Below, one piece after another: positions 1 through 8,936 of a stretch of DNA of 64,000 nt. The stretch is from NCBI RefSeq assembly GCF_003583725.1, contig NZ_QXTF01000005.1, forward strand, positions 49,619 through 113,618. The letters run 5' to 3'. Positions within the stretch are counted from its first letter, which is position 1; the number at the start of each line of letters is the position of its first letter. This DNA comes from Sphingomonas edaphi (GTDB lineage: Bacteria > Pseudomonadota > Alphaproteobacteria > Sphingomonadales > Sphingomonadaceae). A program made the position numbers and the translations under genes. The notes beneath the pieces are model-generated. The model was not told the origin of the DNA. It did not search any database and saw nothing but the letters and a program-made list of their open reading frames with translations.

Positions 1-2
1 AA

Positions 3-86
3 TTGTTCATGCCCTATGGCATTTCGGACAGCTCGATCGGATTTGCCTTCCTTCCCCTAAAGGAACTCGTCGCCGCGATGGAGTAA
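3..86 (+). CDS. C-terminal end of an unidentified protein (partial)
   Basis: An open frame enters from the left edge and stops with TAA at 84-86, leaving only about 27 residues, ending in ...PLKELVAAME. The manA start lies 7 bases further on, so the two genes are probably cotranscribed. Too little is present to name the product; a role in mannose or nucleotide-sugar metabolism would only be a guess from position. Confidence 0.5.
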   Translation: MFMPYGISDSSIGFAFLPLKELVAAME

Positions 87-93
87 AGATAGC

Positions 94-882
94 GTGCTGA
101 AGCTGACGACCCGAATTGTCGACAAGCCTTGGGGGCGGTGTGGAATCGATCCGCGCTTCGCGGTCGATCCAGATCGTCAGGTTGGCGAAATCTGGTTCGA
201 GCCGCCCGTCGGAATGATGCTCGATGTCATGGCGAAGTATCTGTTTACTACCGAGCGCCTGTCGATCCAGGTGCACCCTGATGACAAACTCGCCCGCGAG
301 CGCGGCTATCCGCGTGGCAAGGACGAGTGCTGGATCGTCTTGGACGTAGCCGCCGACGCGGAACTGGGGATCGGCACGGTTCGTGACGTCCCGGCAAAAG
401 AGTTGATGGCAGCTGCTCGAGATGGCTCGATCGTCGATCTCATGGACTGGCGCCAGCCGAAGCGCGGCGACTTCATCTATAATCCGGCCGGGACGGTGCA
501 CGCATTGGGACCCGGCCTGACCGTGCTTGAAATCCAGCAGGCGGTCGATCTGACCTATCGGCTTTACGACTATGGCCGCCCGCGCGAGCTTCATCTGGAA
601 GAGGCTGCCCATGCCGTCCACGCCCGGCCTCACAGCCACCCGCTCGACCACCACCTGGCCGACGAAAGCGTGGTGCTGGTCGACGGTCCTCATTTCGGAG
701 TGGCCTGGTGCGTCAACGCACCGCCTCCGCTTCCCCAAGGCGTTCGCGACGCGCAAGTGTTGCCCATCGACCTACCCGTAAATGATCTCGCGGCGGGCGA
801 ATGCGGGCTGGTCGAGGATCCTTCAAACCTTGCCAGCGACGGTCGATTTGTCCTCGCCTGGTCCATCCCCCACGGAGACTGA
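94..882 (+). CDS. manA: Class I mannose-6-phosphate isomerase
   Basis: This is a short (262 aa) type I phosphomannose isomerase, the zinc enzyme that interconverts mannose-6-phosphate and fructose-6-phosphate in the cytosol and feeds GDP-mannose and exopolysaccharide synthesis. The metal-site motif QVHPDD lies at residues 60-64, followed by GKDECWIVLD. The cupin strand with the family signature YRLYDYGR sits near residue 155. The start is a GTG placed 7 bases after the preceding stop. At about 260 aa it is the compact bacterial form, lacking the helical domain of the roughly 400-aa enzymes. The thiolase follows after 2 bases, suggesting cotranscription, although the two have no obvious metabolic link. 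Confidence 0.9.
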   Translation: MLKLTTRIVDKPWGRCGIDPRFAVDPDRQVGEIWFEPPVGMMLDVMAKYLFTTERLSIQVHPDDKLARERGYPRGKDECWIVLDVAADAELGIGTVRDVPAKELMAAARDGSIVDLMDWRQPKRGDFIYNPAGTVHALGPGLTVLEIQQAVDLTYRLYDYGRPRELHLEEAAHAVHARPHSHPLDHHLADESVVLVDGPHFGVAWCVNAPPPLPQGVRDAQVLPIDLPVNDLAAGECGLVEDPSNLASDGRFVLAWSIPHGD

Positions 883-884
883 GC

Positions 885-2060
885 ATGGCCGAGGCCTACA
901 TAGTGGAAGCTTTGCGGACGGCGGGCGGTCGTCGTGGCGGCGCATTACGCGATTGGCATCCCGCCGACCTTGGCGCGGCAGTGCTCAACGCCTTGGTCGA
1001 GAACAGCGGCATCGACCCGGCAGCCATCGAGGATGTGATCGTCGGCTGCGTCAGCCAGGTCGGCGAACAAAGCTTCCACATCGGCCGGAACATGGTGATG
1101 GCCTCTAAACTGCCCGATACCGTCCCTGCCGTAAGCATTGACCGCCAATGCGGGAGCTCTCAGCAAGCGCTGCACTTCGCGGCTCAGGCCGTGATGAGTG
1201 GGACCCAGGACGTGGTGATCGCCGCGGGCGTCGAAAGCATGACGCGCGTGCCGATGGGAACGCCGGTTATTCTGCCAATGCAGGCGGGCATCGGCATCGG
1301 GCCTTGGCCCACGTCGATCAAGGAACGCTACGGCGTCAACGAGTTCAGCCAGTTCACCGGCGCCGAGATGGTGGCGCGTAAGTATGGGTTTGACCGCGAA
1401 GAGTTGGACCGCTTCGCCCTGTCCAGCCATCGCAAGGCTGCCGCGGCCGCAGATGGCGGCGCCTTCGATCGCGAAGTCGTCATCATCGAGGGTGTCGACA
1501 AGGAAGGCAATGCGCGCCGCCACGACCGCGACGAAGGCATTCGCGCGGATGCCAGCCTGGAGGCGCTTGGCGGCCTCAAAAGCATATCCGCCGATGGTGT
1601 CATTACCGCTGGCAATGCCAGTCAGGTGTGCGACGGCGCATCTGGCGTGCTGGTTGTGTCGGAGCGCGCTCTGAAAGAGCATGGCCTGACTCCGCTGGCG
1701 AGGATCGACAATCTCACCGTTACGGCGGGCGATCCGGTGATCATGCTGGACGAGCCGATCAGGGCGACGCGGCGCGCGCTCGAGCGGTCGGGCCGCAAGC
1801 TCGACGATATTGATCTGTACGAGGTGAACGAGGCGTTCGCCCCGGTCCCGCTTGCGTGGCTGAAGGAAGTGGGCGGCAACCCTGAGCGCCTTAACGTCAA
1901 CGGTGGAGCGATCGCGCTCGGCCATCCGCTTGGCGCTAGCGGCACGAAGCTGATGGCGACGCTTGTTCACGCAATCCGCGCGCGGGGTAAGCGCTATGGC
2001 CTGCAAACGATGTGCGAGGGCGGCGGCATCGCCAATGTGACGGTTATCGAGGCGCTTTAA
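885..2060 (+). CDS. Acetyl-CoA C-acyltransferase (thiolase)
   Basis: This 391-aa thiolase catalyses CoA-dependent cleavage or condensation of beta-ketoacyl-CoA, as in beta-oxidation or acetoacetyl-CoA formation. The nucleophilic cysteine is Cys89 in DRQCGSSQQA. The C-terminal half carries NVNGGAIALGHPLGASG (active-site His) and the second cysteine in CEGGG. The chosen ATG at 885 gives the usual N-terminus MAEAYIVEALRT; the frame is open further upstream, but those residues overlap manA and do not look like a thiolase. The gene ends 2 bases from the convergent dnaE2 stop. Sequence alone does not separate a degradative FadA-type from a biosynthetic PhaA-type enzyme; FadA-like use is my slight preference. 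Confidence 0.9.
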   Translation: MAEAYIVEALRTAGGRRGGALRDWHPADLGAAVLNALVENSGIDPAAIEDVIVGCVSQVGEQSFHIGRNMVMASKLPDTVPAVSIDRQCGSSQQALHFAAQAVMSGTQDVVIAAGVESMTRVPMGTPVILPMQAGIGIGPWPTSIKERYGVNEFSQFTGAEMVARKYGFDREELDRFALSSHRKAAAAADGGAFDREVVIIEGVDKEGNARRHDRDEGIRADASLEALGGLKSISADGVITAGNASQVCDGASGVLVVSERALKEHGLTPLARIDNLTVTAGDPVIMLDEPIRATRRALERSGRKLDDIDLYEVNEAFAPVPLAWLKEVGGNPERLNVNGGAIALGHPLGASGTKLMATLVHAIRARGKRYGLQTMCEGGGIANVTVIEAL

Positions 2061-2062
2061 GC

Positions 2063-5000
2063 CTAATGGAAATCACGCGACTTAGGCAGGATCCGCACAT
2101 TGCGCGGGTGCGGATGATGCTGCCCCTGGTGGCTGTGGCCGCGAGGATGCTGCGGCCGCCAGAATTCGTCGGCGCGTGATAGCGGGATCGTCGGCTTGTC
2201 GGCCTGCGAAAGGCGGTCGAGTTCAGTCGTCCGGTCGATGATCCGGCTGGCCATCAGGTGAACAATCCCCTCCTTACTACGCTGGACTACTCCCTCGATC
2301 ATCATCAGGCGCGATCCCATCACTGCCCGTCGCTGCTTTTCGAAATCGCTTGCCCAAAGGAGGATGTTGGTGACCCCCGTCTCATCCTCGATGGTCATAA
2401 AGACGGCATTGCCCTTGCCCGGCCGTTGGCGCACCAGCACCACGCCCGCAGTCCGGACACGTTTCCCGTTTTTTGCTGCCGACGTTTCCGCGCAGCTTAA
2501 CACCCCTTCCGACCGAAACAGGTCGCGCAGGAAGCACATGGGATGCCCTTTCAAGGAAAGGCGAAGCGTCTGGTAATCGGCTACCACCTGCTCGTTGAGC
2601 GGCATCGCAGGGAGCATTGCATCAGGCTCAGCGGCCAGTTCCTCCGCATCGGCTGCCGCGAACAAGGGAAGTTGCTCGCCCGGCATCCGCCGCGCTTCCC
2701 ACAACGCCTCGCGCCGTCCTAAGCCGACCGATCGGCAGGCATCGGCTGACGCCAGCAACCGAAGCGCCGGCCGGGACAGAGATGCCCGCCGCGCTAAATC
2801 TTCCAGGTCGCGGAACGGCCCCTCCTGCCGCGCCGCGCATAACGCTTCCGCCCAAGCCGAACGAAACCCGTCCATCTGACGGAAACCCAGCCGCACCGCG
2901 TGGCTGCCATCCTCGCATTTTTCCAGCGTGCAGTCCCAGTCGCTGGTATTGATGTCCACGTGGCGCACCTCGACGCCGTGCTCGATCGCGTCGCGCACCA
3001 GTTGCGCCGGGGCGTAAAAACCCATCGGCTGCGAATTGAGGATACCGGCTGCAAACACCGCCGGATGATGGCATTTAATCCACGACGACACGTAGACCAG
3101 CCGGGCGAAGGACAGGGCATGGCTTTCGGGAAATCCGTAGCTGCCAAACCCCTCGATCTGCTTGTAGCATCGCTCGGCGAAGTCGCGCTCGTAACCGCGC
3201 CCGATCATCCCCTCGACCAGCTTTTCCTTGAACGCATCCATGCCGCCGACATGGCGGAAGGTTGCCATCGCACGGCGCAACCGGTTCGCTTCATTAGGTG
3301 TGAAATCGGCGGCGACGATGGCCAGTCTCATTGCCTGTTCCTGGAATAGGGGAACGCCAAAGGTCTTACCCAGCAGCTTTCTCAATTCGTTCGGATCATG
3401 GGGCGGCTTGGGCGATGGAAATTCGACCGGATCAACGCCCGCTCGCCGGCGCAAATAGGGATGGACCATGTCCCCCTCGATCGGGCCTGGCCGGACGATC
3501 GCCACCTGCACCGTTAGGTCATAAAGCGTCCGGGGCTTGAGCCTCGGCAGCATGTTGATCTGCGCCCGGCTTTCGACCTGGAACACGCCAATGCTGTCGC
3601 CCTTGCACAGCATGTCGAACACTGCCTCATCGGCGGCGTCGATATCCACTTCCAGCGTGTGATCGCCGAGATCATGCTTACGCATCAGGTCGAAGCATTT
3701 CTGGATGCAGGTCAGCATCCCCAGCGCCAGCACGTCGACCTTCATCAGGCCCAAGGCATCGATGTCGTCCTTGTCCCATTCGATGAACGTGCGGTTCTCC
3801 ATCGCCGCATGATGAAGAGGCACCGTTTCGTCGAGCCGATCCTCGGTCAGCACATAGCCGCCCACATGTTGCGACAGGTGACGAGGGAAAGGCGATCCCA
3901 GCAGTTGGCGGCAAAGAGCCCGCATCCGCACGATCTGCGGATTGGCGAGGTCGAACCCGGCCTCGGAAATCCGCTCGTCGCCCAAGTCTCCCGACCAGCT
4001 TCCCCAAACGGTTGAGGCAATGCGCGCGGACACGTCTTCACTCAGGCCCAGCGCCTTGGCCACTTCCCTGACCGTGCTTCGTGACCGGTAATGGATGACG
4101 GTTGCCGCGATCCCTGCCCGGTGCCGCCCATAGCGGCTATAGATATACTGCATCACCTCTTCGCGCCGCTCATGCTCGAAATCGACATCGATGTCGGGCG
4201 GCTCGTCGCGTTCCTCGGAGATGAAGCGCGAGAAAAGCAGGTCATGCTTCATCGGGTCGATCGAGGTGACGCCGAGCAGGAAGCAAACCGCCGAATTGGC
4301 CGCGGAGCCACGGCCTTGGCAGAGGATCGGTGGCGTGCACTCTTCCCGTGCAAACCTGACCAGGTCGTGCACGGTCAGGAAATAATATGCGTAGCGTCGC
4401 TCGCGGATCAGTTCGAGTTCCTCCTCGATCAGCTTGACCAGCTGTTCGGGAAGGACCGGTCCATGACGCTTGTGCGCCGCCTCCCAAGCCAGGTGCGCTA
4501 ACCAGCCATCGGCGTCCCAGCCCTCCGGCACAGGCTCGTGCGGATATTCGTAGCGCAGCTGGTCGAGCGTGAAGTCGATCATGTCGAGCAGCCGCTGAGT
4601 CTGGGCGATCGCATCGGGATGGGCCGAGAACAGCTTGGCCATTTCCAGCGGGGACTTCAGGTGTCGCTCGCCGTTCGCCTCCAGCTTCCGGCCCGCGGCA
4701 TGGATCGTCGTTCCCTCACGGATACAGGTGAGGATATCGTGCAGGGGCCGCTGCGCGCTTTCCGCATAGAGCGCATCGTTGGTAGCCAGCAATGGTACGC
4801 CTGCCTCCTGCGCCGTCCCGGCCAGCCGGGCCGCGCGCCGCGCATCGGCGCCCTGTCGGGGCATGGAAAGGCCTAGCCACACTCGGCCGGGCGCGATCCG
4901 CGTCAACCTGTCCAGGGTATCGAACAAGGTACGCGGGCTGACCTCGACCAGACGGGGTCCGGTCCCCGGATCGGACCGGTCGAACTCAACCGGACTTCGA

Positions 5001-5506
5001 TGCGTCTCCTGCTCCACCGCGCTGGAGGTCGGCATGACGATCAGCGCCAGTTCCTGGTGAAAGGCGGCAAGGTCATCGAACCGTAGGATGCAGTTTCCCT
5101 TGATCGCCCGCAAATTGCCAACGGTCAGCAGCCGCGTCAGTCGGCCCCAGCCGCGCCGGCTTGTCGGATAGGCGACGATGTCCGGGGTGCCGTCGATGAA
5201 CACCAGTCGCGCACCCACAACCAACTTTAGGTCGGTCTGGAACAGCGCCTGTTCCTCGGACTTCAACTTGGCGGGGCGGCTACTCCTCGTTCGCTCCTCG
5301 CTGATCTTCTCTTGGGCGCGAACCGGTCCTTCGCGCAGCGCCACCCAGGCGCGGACCACGCCAGCAACCGTGTTGCGGTCGGCGATGCCGATGCCAGTCA
5401 AGCCCAGCTGGATCGCGCGTGCTATCATGTCGGCCGGATGCGAAGCGCCGCGAAGGAAGCTGTAATTGGTCGCCGCGACCAGTTCTGCGAAGGCTGGCGC
5501 GCTCAC
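2063..5506 (-). CDS. dnaE2: Error-prone DNA polymerase DnaE2 (ImuC)
   Basis: This is the second DNA polymerase III alpha subunit, the catalytic translesion polymerase of the ImuA-ImuB-ImuC mutasome. The 1147-aa protein has an N-terminal PHP domain (ATNYSFLRGASHP near residue 11), the catalytic palm with the PDIDVDFE acidic cluster near residue 440, fingers, and a C-terminal OB-fold. A QLPLF sequence in the C-terminal third resembles a beta-clamp binding motif. Its ATG overlaps the imuB stop by 4 bases (ATGA), so translation is probably coupled. DnaE2 differs from replicative DnaE in length and in always lying with imuA/imuB. Expression is expected to be SOS-controlled from the LexA box at 7734-7748. 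Confidence 0.95.
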   Translation of the reverse strand: MSAPAFAELVAATNYSFLRGASHPADMIARAIQLGLTGIGIADRNTVAGVVRAWVALREGPVRAQEKISEERTRSSRPAKLKSEEQALFQTDLKLVVGARLVFIDGTPDIVAYPTSRRGWGRLTRLLTVGNLRAIKGNCILRFDDLAAFHQELALIVMPTSSAVEQETHRSPVEFDRSDPGTGPRLVEVSPRTLFDTLDRLTRIAPGRVWLGLSMPRQGADARRAARLAGTAQEAGVPLLATNDALYAESAQRPLHDILTCIREGTTIHAAGRKLEANGERHLKSPLEMAKLFSAHPDAIAQTQRLLDMIDFTLDQLRYEYPHEPVPEGWDADGWLAHLAWEAAHKRHGPVLPEQLVKLIEEELELIRERRYAYYFLTVHDLVRFAREECTPPILCQGRGSAANSAVCFLLGVTSIDPMKHDLLFSRFISEERDEPPDIDVDFEHERREEVMQYIYSRYGRHRAGIAATVIHYRSRSTVREVAKALGLSEDVSARIASTVWGSWSGDLGDERISEAGFDLANPQIVRMRALCRQLLGSPFPRHLSQHVGGYVLTEDRLDETVPLHHAAMENRTFIEWDKDDIDALGLMKVDVLALGMLTCIQKCFDLMRKHDLGDHTLEVDIDAADEAVFDMLCKGDSIGVFQVESRAQINMLPRLKPRTLYDLTVQVAIVRPGPIEGDMVHPYLRRRAGVDPVEFPSPKPPHDPNELRKLLGKTFGVPLFQEQAMRLAIVAADFTPNEANRLRRAMATFRHVGGMDAFKEKLVEGMIGRGYERDFAERCYKQIEGFGSYGFPESHALSFARLVYVSSWIKCHHPAVFAAGILNSQPMGFYAPAQLVRDAIEHGVEVRHVDINTSDWDCTLEKCEDGSHAVRLGFRQMDGFRSAWAEALCAARQEGPFRDLEDLARRASLSRPALRLLASADACRSVGLGRREALWEARRMPGEQLPLFAAADAEELAAEPDAMLPAMPLNEQVVADYQTLRLSLKGHPMCFLRDLFRSEGVLSCAETSAAKNGKRVRTAGVVLVRQRPGKGNAVFMTIEDETGVTNILLWASDFEKQRRAVMGSRLMMIEGVVQRSKEGIVHLMASRIIDRTTELDRLSQADKPTIPLSRADEFWRPQHPRGHSHQGQHHPHPRNVRILPKSRDFH

Positions 5507-7056
5507 GCAAACAGACCATGCAGGTACCAGCCGGGCTTGTTTTTCTCCTCATAGAGACCGTGACGGAATATCCAGAAGCGCCGCCCGCGCGCATCTTCTA
5601 CCCGATAATAATCTCGGGTCAGGCCTGGCCGGTCGACGGCGCCGTCCTTGCGCCGCCACCATTCGCTAGCGATTCGCTCAGGGCCTTCGAAAAGGCGGAT
5701 ATAGTGGAAGCCTTGCCGCCACTTGAATCGGTGCGGCGGGCCGTCCGGGACTTCGGCCATTACTTCGATTGGCTGAGGCGGATCGAACAGATGCAAGGGG
5801 CGCGACGGCGGTTCACCGGCCTCCGACACTTGCCACGCGGCGGGCTTCATGTCTTCCACCGCGGGCAGGGCAATCTGCGCCTGTTCGGGAATATGGGTAT
5901 CGACCGGTGCCAAGCGACGCACGCGGTCGCGGCCAAGACGGGTGGTAAGACGGTCAATTAGTGCCGCCATCTGCATCTCGCTGATCGATCCGCCTTCCAG
6001 TTTCAACTGGGCCGCGGCCAGCGGTTCGATGACCGGTACGTCGATCCGGATGACGTCGAAGCCAAAGCCGGGATCGATTGGATCGCTCAACCCTTCGACC
6101 CGCTCGCGAATTAGGCGGACGACGCTGTTCGCGTCGCGAACCGGTCGGCCGGTCTCGACCGACAGGGTTCGCGTCATCCCGTCACTACGGAAAAATGTCG
6201 CATCGAATCGGCGCCCACCGATATCCCGGCGTCCCATCTCCTCGCCCACTTCGGCGACCAGTTCGGACAGGACGGACAAGGCGTATTCTGTGTGCGCGAC
6301 TGGTTCGGCAAATCGGCGCTCGGCCGTCACCGGCGCGGGTGGCCTGATCGGAACAATCGGCCGTTCGACCTCGCCCAGCAGGTGCCGCAACCGCTCGACC
6401 CCCTCGCCGCTGAACCGCGCGGCAAGCCCCGACATTGGCCGCACCGCCATGTCGCCGACCGTTTTCAAACCTGCGCGGAGCAAGGCTTGTGTCGCTTCCT
6501 CGCCCAGTTCCAGCGCGGTGATGCCAAGGGAGCGGATGGCCTTGCATTCGTCGCCTCCCTGCCATGGGTTGCGGGCCAGGGCACGCGCCGCCGCCGATGT
6601 GTTACCTGCCGCGATCCGGACCGTCATTCCAGTTGCCCGCAGTCGCCGCCCGGTATCCTCCGCCAGACCCTCCTCGCCGCCGAACAAATGGGAACAGCCG
6701 CTGATGTCCATGACCAGCCCGTCCGGCGGATCGAGCGCAACCATCGGCGTGTAGCGCAGGCAGGCTTCCGCCAACCGCTCCAGCCAGCGCCGGTCGGCCG
6801 CAGGATCATGATCAAACACCGCAAGTTCGGGCACGCGCGCCCGTGCATCAGCCAGGGAAAGCCCGCTCGACAATCCTAGCCGTCCTGCGCTGGGGTCGAG
6901 CGCAACCAGCCGCATTGAGCCCTTAATTTTGCCGGTGAGCGCGAACGGTTGTTTGGGCGCAAAATCAGGCGGCGGCTGACGTCGCAGCCGATCCGCGGGA
7001 AGAACGGGAAACCAGATCGCCAGATAGCGCCGGGTCCCGGAAGATGGATTGGTCAC
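5503..7056 (-). CDS. imuB: ImuB, Y-family polymerase-like mutasome subunit
   Basis: ImuB is a catalytically inactive Y-family polymerase relative that bridges DnaE2 and the sliding clamp during SOS mutagenesis. The family N-terminus RRYLAIWFPVLPADRL lacks the acidic metal ligand found in active Y-family enzymes. The C-terminal half carries a clamp-motif-like PLHLFDPPQPI, and the end holds the conserved WWRRKDG and RDYYRVED segments. I chose the GTG at 7056 because GGAG lies 8-11 bases upstream and it gives the normal N-terminus (517 aa); a longer frame reaches back to 7206 but its extra residues are not ImuB-like. This start lies 92 bases inside imuA, an unusually long overlap. Confidence 0.9.
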   Translation of the reverse strand: MTNPSSGTRRYLAIWFPVLPADRLRRQPPPDFAPKQPFALTGKIKGSMRLVALDPSAGRLGLSSGLSLADARARVPELAVFDHDPAADRRWLERLAEACLRYTPMVALDPPDGLVMDISGCSHLFGGEEGLAEDTGRRLRATGMTVRIAAGNTSAAARALARNPWQGGDECKAIRSLGITALELGEEATQALLRAGLKTVGDMAVRPMSGLAARFSGEGVERLRHLLGEVERPIVPIRPPAPVTAERRFAEPVAHTEYALSVLSELVAEVGEEMGRRDIGGRRFDATFFRSDGMTRTLSVETGRPVRDANSVVRLIRERVEGLSDPIDPGFGFDVIRIDVPVIEPLAAAQLKLEGGSISEMQMAALIDRLTTRLGRDRVRRLAPVDTHIPEQAQIALPAVEDMKPAAWQVSEAGEPPSRPLHLFDPPQPIEVMAEVPDGPPHRFKWRQGFHYIRLFEGPERIASEWWRRKDGAVDRPGLTRDYYRVEDARGRRFWIFRHGLYEEKNKPGWYLHGLFA

Positions 7057-7729
7057 GGTTCCACTCCAAATGCCAGCGCATTCCGGCGGGACCGGAGCGG
7101 CGGCGCAGCAATTCGATTTCGAAGGCCGGAAGCCCCGCCTCACCAGCCGATCTGGCAGCACGGACCGCCCAGCGGGTTTCCGCCGCGCTCGGCGAAGGTT
7201 TGGCATCGGCGCGAAGCATGATCACCGTCGTTCCCGACCGTTCCGCTGCCAGCGCCAGGCGGCGGCTGGCAGTCAGGTCTAGCGCTGGGCATTTGCCCCA
7301 GCATTCGACCACCAGCACCGGTAATCCCGAGCATCGCGCCGCATCCGCTGCCCCTCGCAACAGCGCAACCGCATCGGGTGCCATCGCAAGAATCAGCCGG
7401 TTCGGATCGCTGCCCAGTTCAGCTACGCCCGGCGCGTAAATATCACCCGACCGCCGCCGGGCATCATCGCAGCGAAGCCAGAGCAGGGGTGCCTCTGTTT
7501 CAGTTGCCCGGATCGCCAGCATCGTCGCAAACCCGGCCGCGCTCGCGCAATCTCCTACGTCCAGCGCGAAGAATTCATGAAGCCGCGCACGGGCGAATCC
7601 ACCCTCTAACATCGCATCCAGCTCTTCGTGCCCAGTCGAAAAGCGGCCATCCGGACGGTTGCGGTCTTCCCTCGCGATTCCCGCGATACGCCGCCTTACC
7701 CGGGCAAGATGATCCACCGACTCGCGCAT
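6965..7729 (-). CDS. imuA: ImuA, RecA-like mutasome accessory protein
   Basis: ImuA (254 aa) is the RecA-fold-related partner of ImuB and DnaE2. It is the promoter-proximal gene here, and the cassette order imuA-imuB-dnaE2 is what identifies it most firmly. Visible family features are the N-terminal FSTGHEELDAMLEGGF segment, the middle DPNRLILA motif and the C-terminal MRWHLEW. No convincing Walker A motif is present, as expected for this group. The ATG at 7729 has no Shine-Dalgarno sequence because the LexA operator begins only 4 bases upstream; the message may be leaderless or the true start may be slightly internal (for example the GTG at 7717). Confidence 0.88.
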   Translation of the reverse strand: MRESVDHLARVRRRIAGIAREDRNRPDGRFSTGHEELDAMLEGGFARARLHEFFALDVGDCASAAGFATMLAIRATETEAPLLWLRCDDARRRSGDIYAPGVAELGSDPNRLILAMAPDAVALLRGAADAARCSGLPVLVVECWGKCPALDLTASRRLALAAERSGTTVIMLRADAKPSPSAAETRWAVRAARSAGEAGLPAFEIELLRRRSGPAGMRWHLEWNRDQSIFRDPALSGDLVSRSSRGSAATSAAA

Positions 7730-7733
7730 ATCT

Positions 7734-7748
7734 GTTCTTGTTATGTTC
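7734..7748 (-). promoter_or_regulatory. LexA operator (SOS box) of imuA-imuB-dnaE2
   Basis: The plus strand reads GTTC, seven bases, GTTC, an exact match to the alphaproteobacterial LexA consensus GTTC-N7-GTTC. It lies directly upstream of imuA, and imuABC cassettes are classic LexA targets. Its closeness to the start codon suggests that it overlaps the promoter itself. Confidence 0.85.
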
Positions 7749-7808
7749 TAATTGCGGCCAGCAGGCAGCGCGAGTCAAGCGATGGGAAACAGAGGAGATC
7801 ATGAAAAA

Positions 7809-7899
7809 TGGCGGAGCGGGAGGGATTCGAACCCTCGATACGGTTTTGCCGTATACTCACTTTCCAGGCGAGCGCCTTCGACCACTCGGCCACCGCTCC
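7809..7899 (-). tRNA. tRNA-Ser (anticodon GGA)
   Basis: Read on the minus strand, the gene starts with GGAGCGG and ends with the complementary CCGCTCC, a G discriminator and an encoded CCA. The D arm reads GTGGCCGAGTGG. The anticodon loop CTGGAAA places GGA at 7863-7865. A long variable arm (GAGTATACGGCAAAACCGTATC, read in two halves around the CAAAA loop) and the TTCGAATCC T-loop complete a class II serine tRNA of 91 bases. It lies between the mutasome and the zincin gene; I see no att-like duplication of its 3' end inside the window. Confidence 0.97.
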
Positions 7900-7989
7900 G
7901 CATATCGCTGGAAGGCCGGACCTCTAGGCAAGCTGGAGCGATTGGGCAAGCTTGCCGCTTGGGGCCTTCGGCCCCTATGCCGTTCCCGC

Positions 7990-8388
7990 ATGACGCGGCG
8001 CTTCGACCATCCCCCTTCCGCAGAGGAAATCGAGGCAATCGCTCGCGCCGCGCTGACGGCCTTGCCCGAGCCTTTCGCCAACCACCTGCGAGCCGTCGTG
8101 CTGCAAATCGACGAATATGCCGATGACGCCCTGCTCGCCGAAATGGGCATCGACCATCCGCTCGACCTGACCGGTGTCTATGAGGGCATCCCCATCGGCG
8201 AGCGGAGCGTGGAGACCAGCGGCACGCTGCCCGACCGCATCCGCCTTTTCCGACAACCGATTCTCGCCGAATGGGCCGAGGAAGGCGAGGCGTTCGAGCA
8301 TCTCGTCCGGCACATCTTGATCCATGAAGTCGGCCATCATTTCGGGCTGAGCGACGAGGACATGCATGCCCTGGAGGAGCAGGAATGA
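7990..8388 (+). CDS. Small zincin-type metallopeptidase
   Basis: This 132-aa cytosolic protein ends with the zinc-protease motif HEVGHHFGLSDEDM (HExxH plus a further His), the hallmark of the minimal metallopeptidase family formerly called DUF1025. An acidic lead-in segment (ADDALLAEMGIDHPLDLTGVYEG) typical of the family is present in the middle. The substrate is unknown. The start ATG at 7990 gives MTRRFDHPPS. The stop overlaps the ccmA start (ATGA), so the gene probably shares a transcript with ccmA and ccmB; a functional link to cytochrome c maturation is possible but unproven. Confidence 0.8.
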   Translation: MTRRFDHPPSAEEIEAIARAALTALPEPFANHLRAVVLQIDEYADDALLAEMGIDHPLDLTGVYEGIPIGERSVETSGTLPDRIRLFRQPILAEWAEEGEAFEHLVRHILIHEVGHHFGLSDEDMHALEEQE

Positions 8389-8936
8389 CCCTCCTCGAGG
8401 GACGCGGGCTTGCGCTAATCCGTGGCGGTCGACTGCTGTTCGAAGGCCTCGATCTCTCACTCCACCGGGGAGGTGCGCTACACCTTGCGGGACCGAACGG
8501 TTGCGGCAAGACGAGCCTGATCCGGCTGGTCGCAGGCCTGCTCAAGCCGGCGGCAGGGAAGCTGGAACGGAGCGAAGCAGCACTGGCCGACGAGGGGCTG
8601 GCACTCGACCTCGACTTAAAGCTCGGCAAGGCGCTCGCCTTTTGGAACGGGCCAAAGCTGGCCGACGCGATGACCGCCTTCGGTCTTGACCCGCTCGCCG
8701 ACGTTCCGGTGCGGCTGCTGTCAACCGGACAGGCCAAGCGCGCGCGCCTTGCGCGGGTCATGGCCAGCGGTTCACCTCTGTGGCTGCTCGACGAGCCGGT
8801 CAACGGGCTCGACGGCGACGGCGTGCGGCGGCTGTCCGCCGCGATCGCGGCGCACCAGTTGGCCGGCGGCGCGGTCGTCGCGGCCAGCCACGTCGCACTG
8901 GAAGGTGACTGGCAGCGGCTGGAGCTTGGCCGATGA
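8385..8936 (+). CDS. ccmA: Haem exporter ATP-binding subunit CcmA
   Basis: CcmA is the ATPase of the CcmABCD system that releases haem-loaded CcmE during cytochrome c maturation. The 183-aa protein shows Walker A GPNGCGKTS (36-44), the ABC signature LSTGQ (112-116) and Walker B LLDEP (134-138). It is slightly short for the family (about 200 aa). It overlaps the zincin stop upstream and the ccmB start downstream by 4 bases each, indicating translational coupling. The other ccm genes are not in this window. Confidence 0.9.
   Translation: MTLLEGRGLALIRGGRLLFEGLDLSLHRGGALHLAGPNGCGKTSLIRLVAGLLKPAAGKLERSEAALADEGLALDLDLKLGKALAFWNGPKLADAMTAFGLDPLADVPVRLLSTGQAKRARLARVMASGSPLWLLDEPVNGLDGDGVRRLSAAIAAHQLAGGAVVAASHVALEGDWQRLELGR

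Noticed and set aside
7809..7899. tRNA-Ser as an integration site
   Set aside because: No integrase and no repeat of the tRNA 3' end is visible in the window.
7940..7975. Palindrome GGCAAGCTTGCC and a GGGGCC/GGCCCC hairpin next to the tRNA
   Set aside because: No T run and no gene that needs terminating there; short palindromes are expected by chance in this composition.
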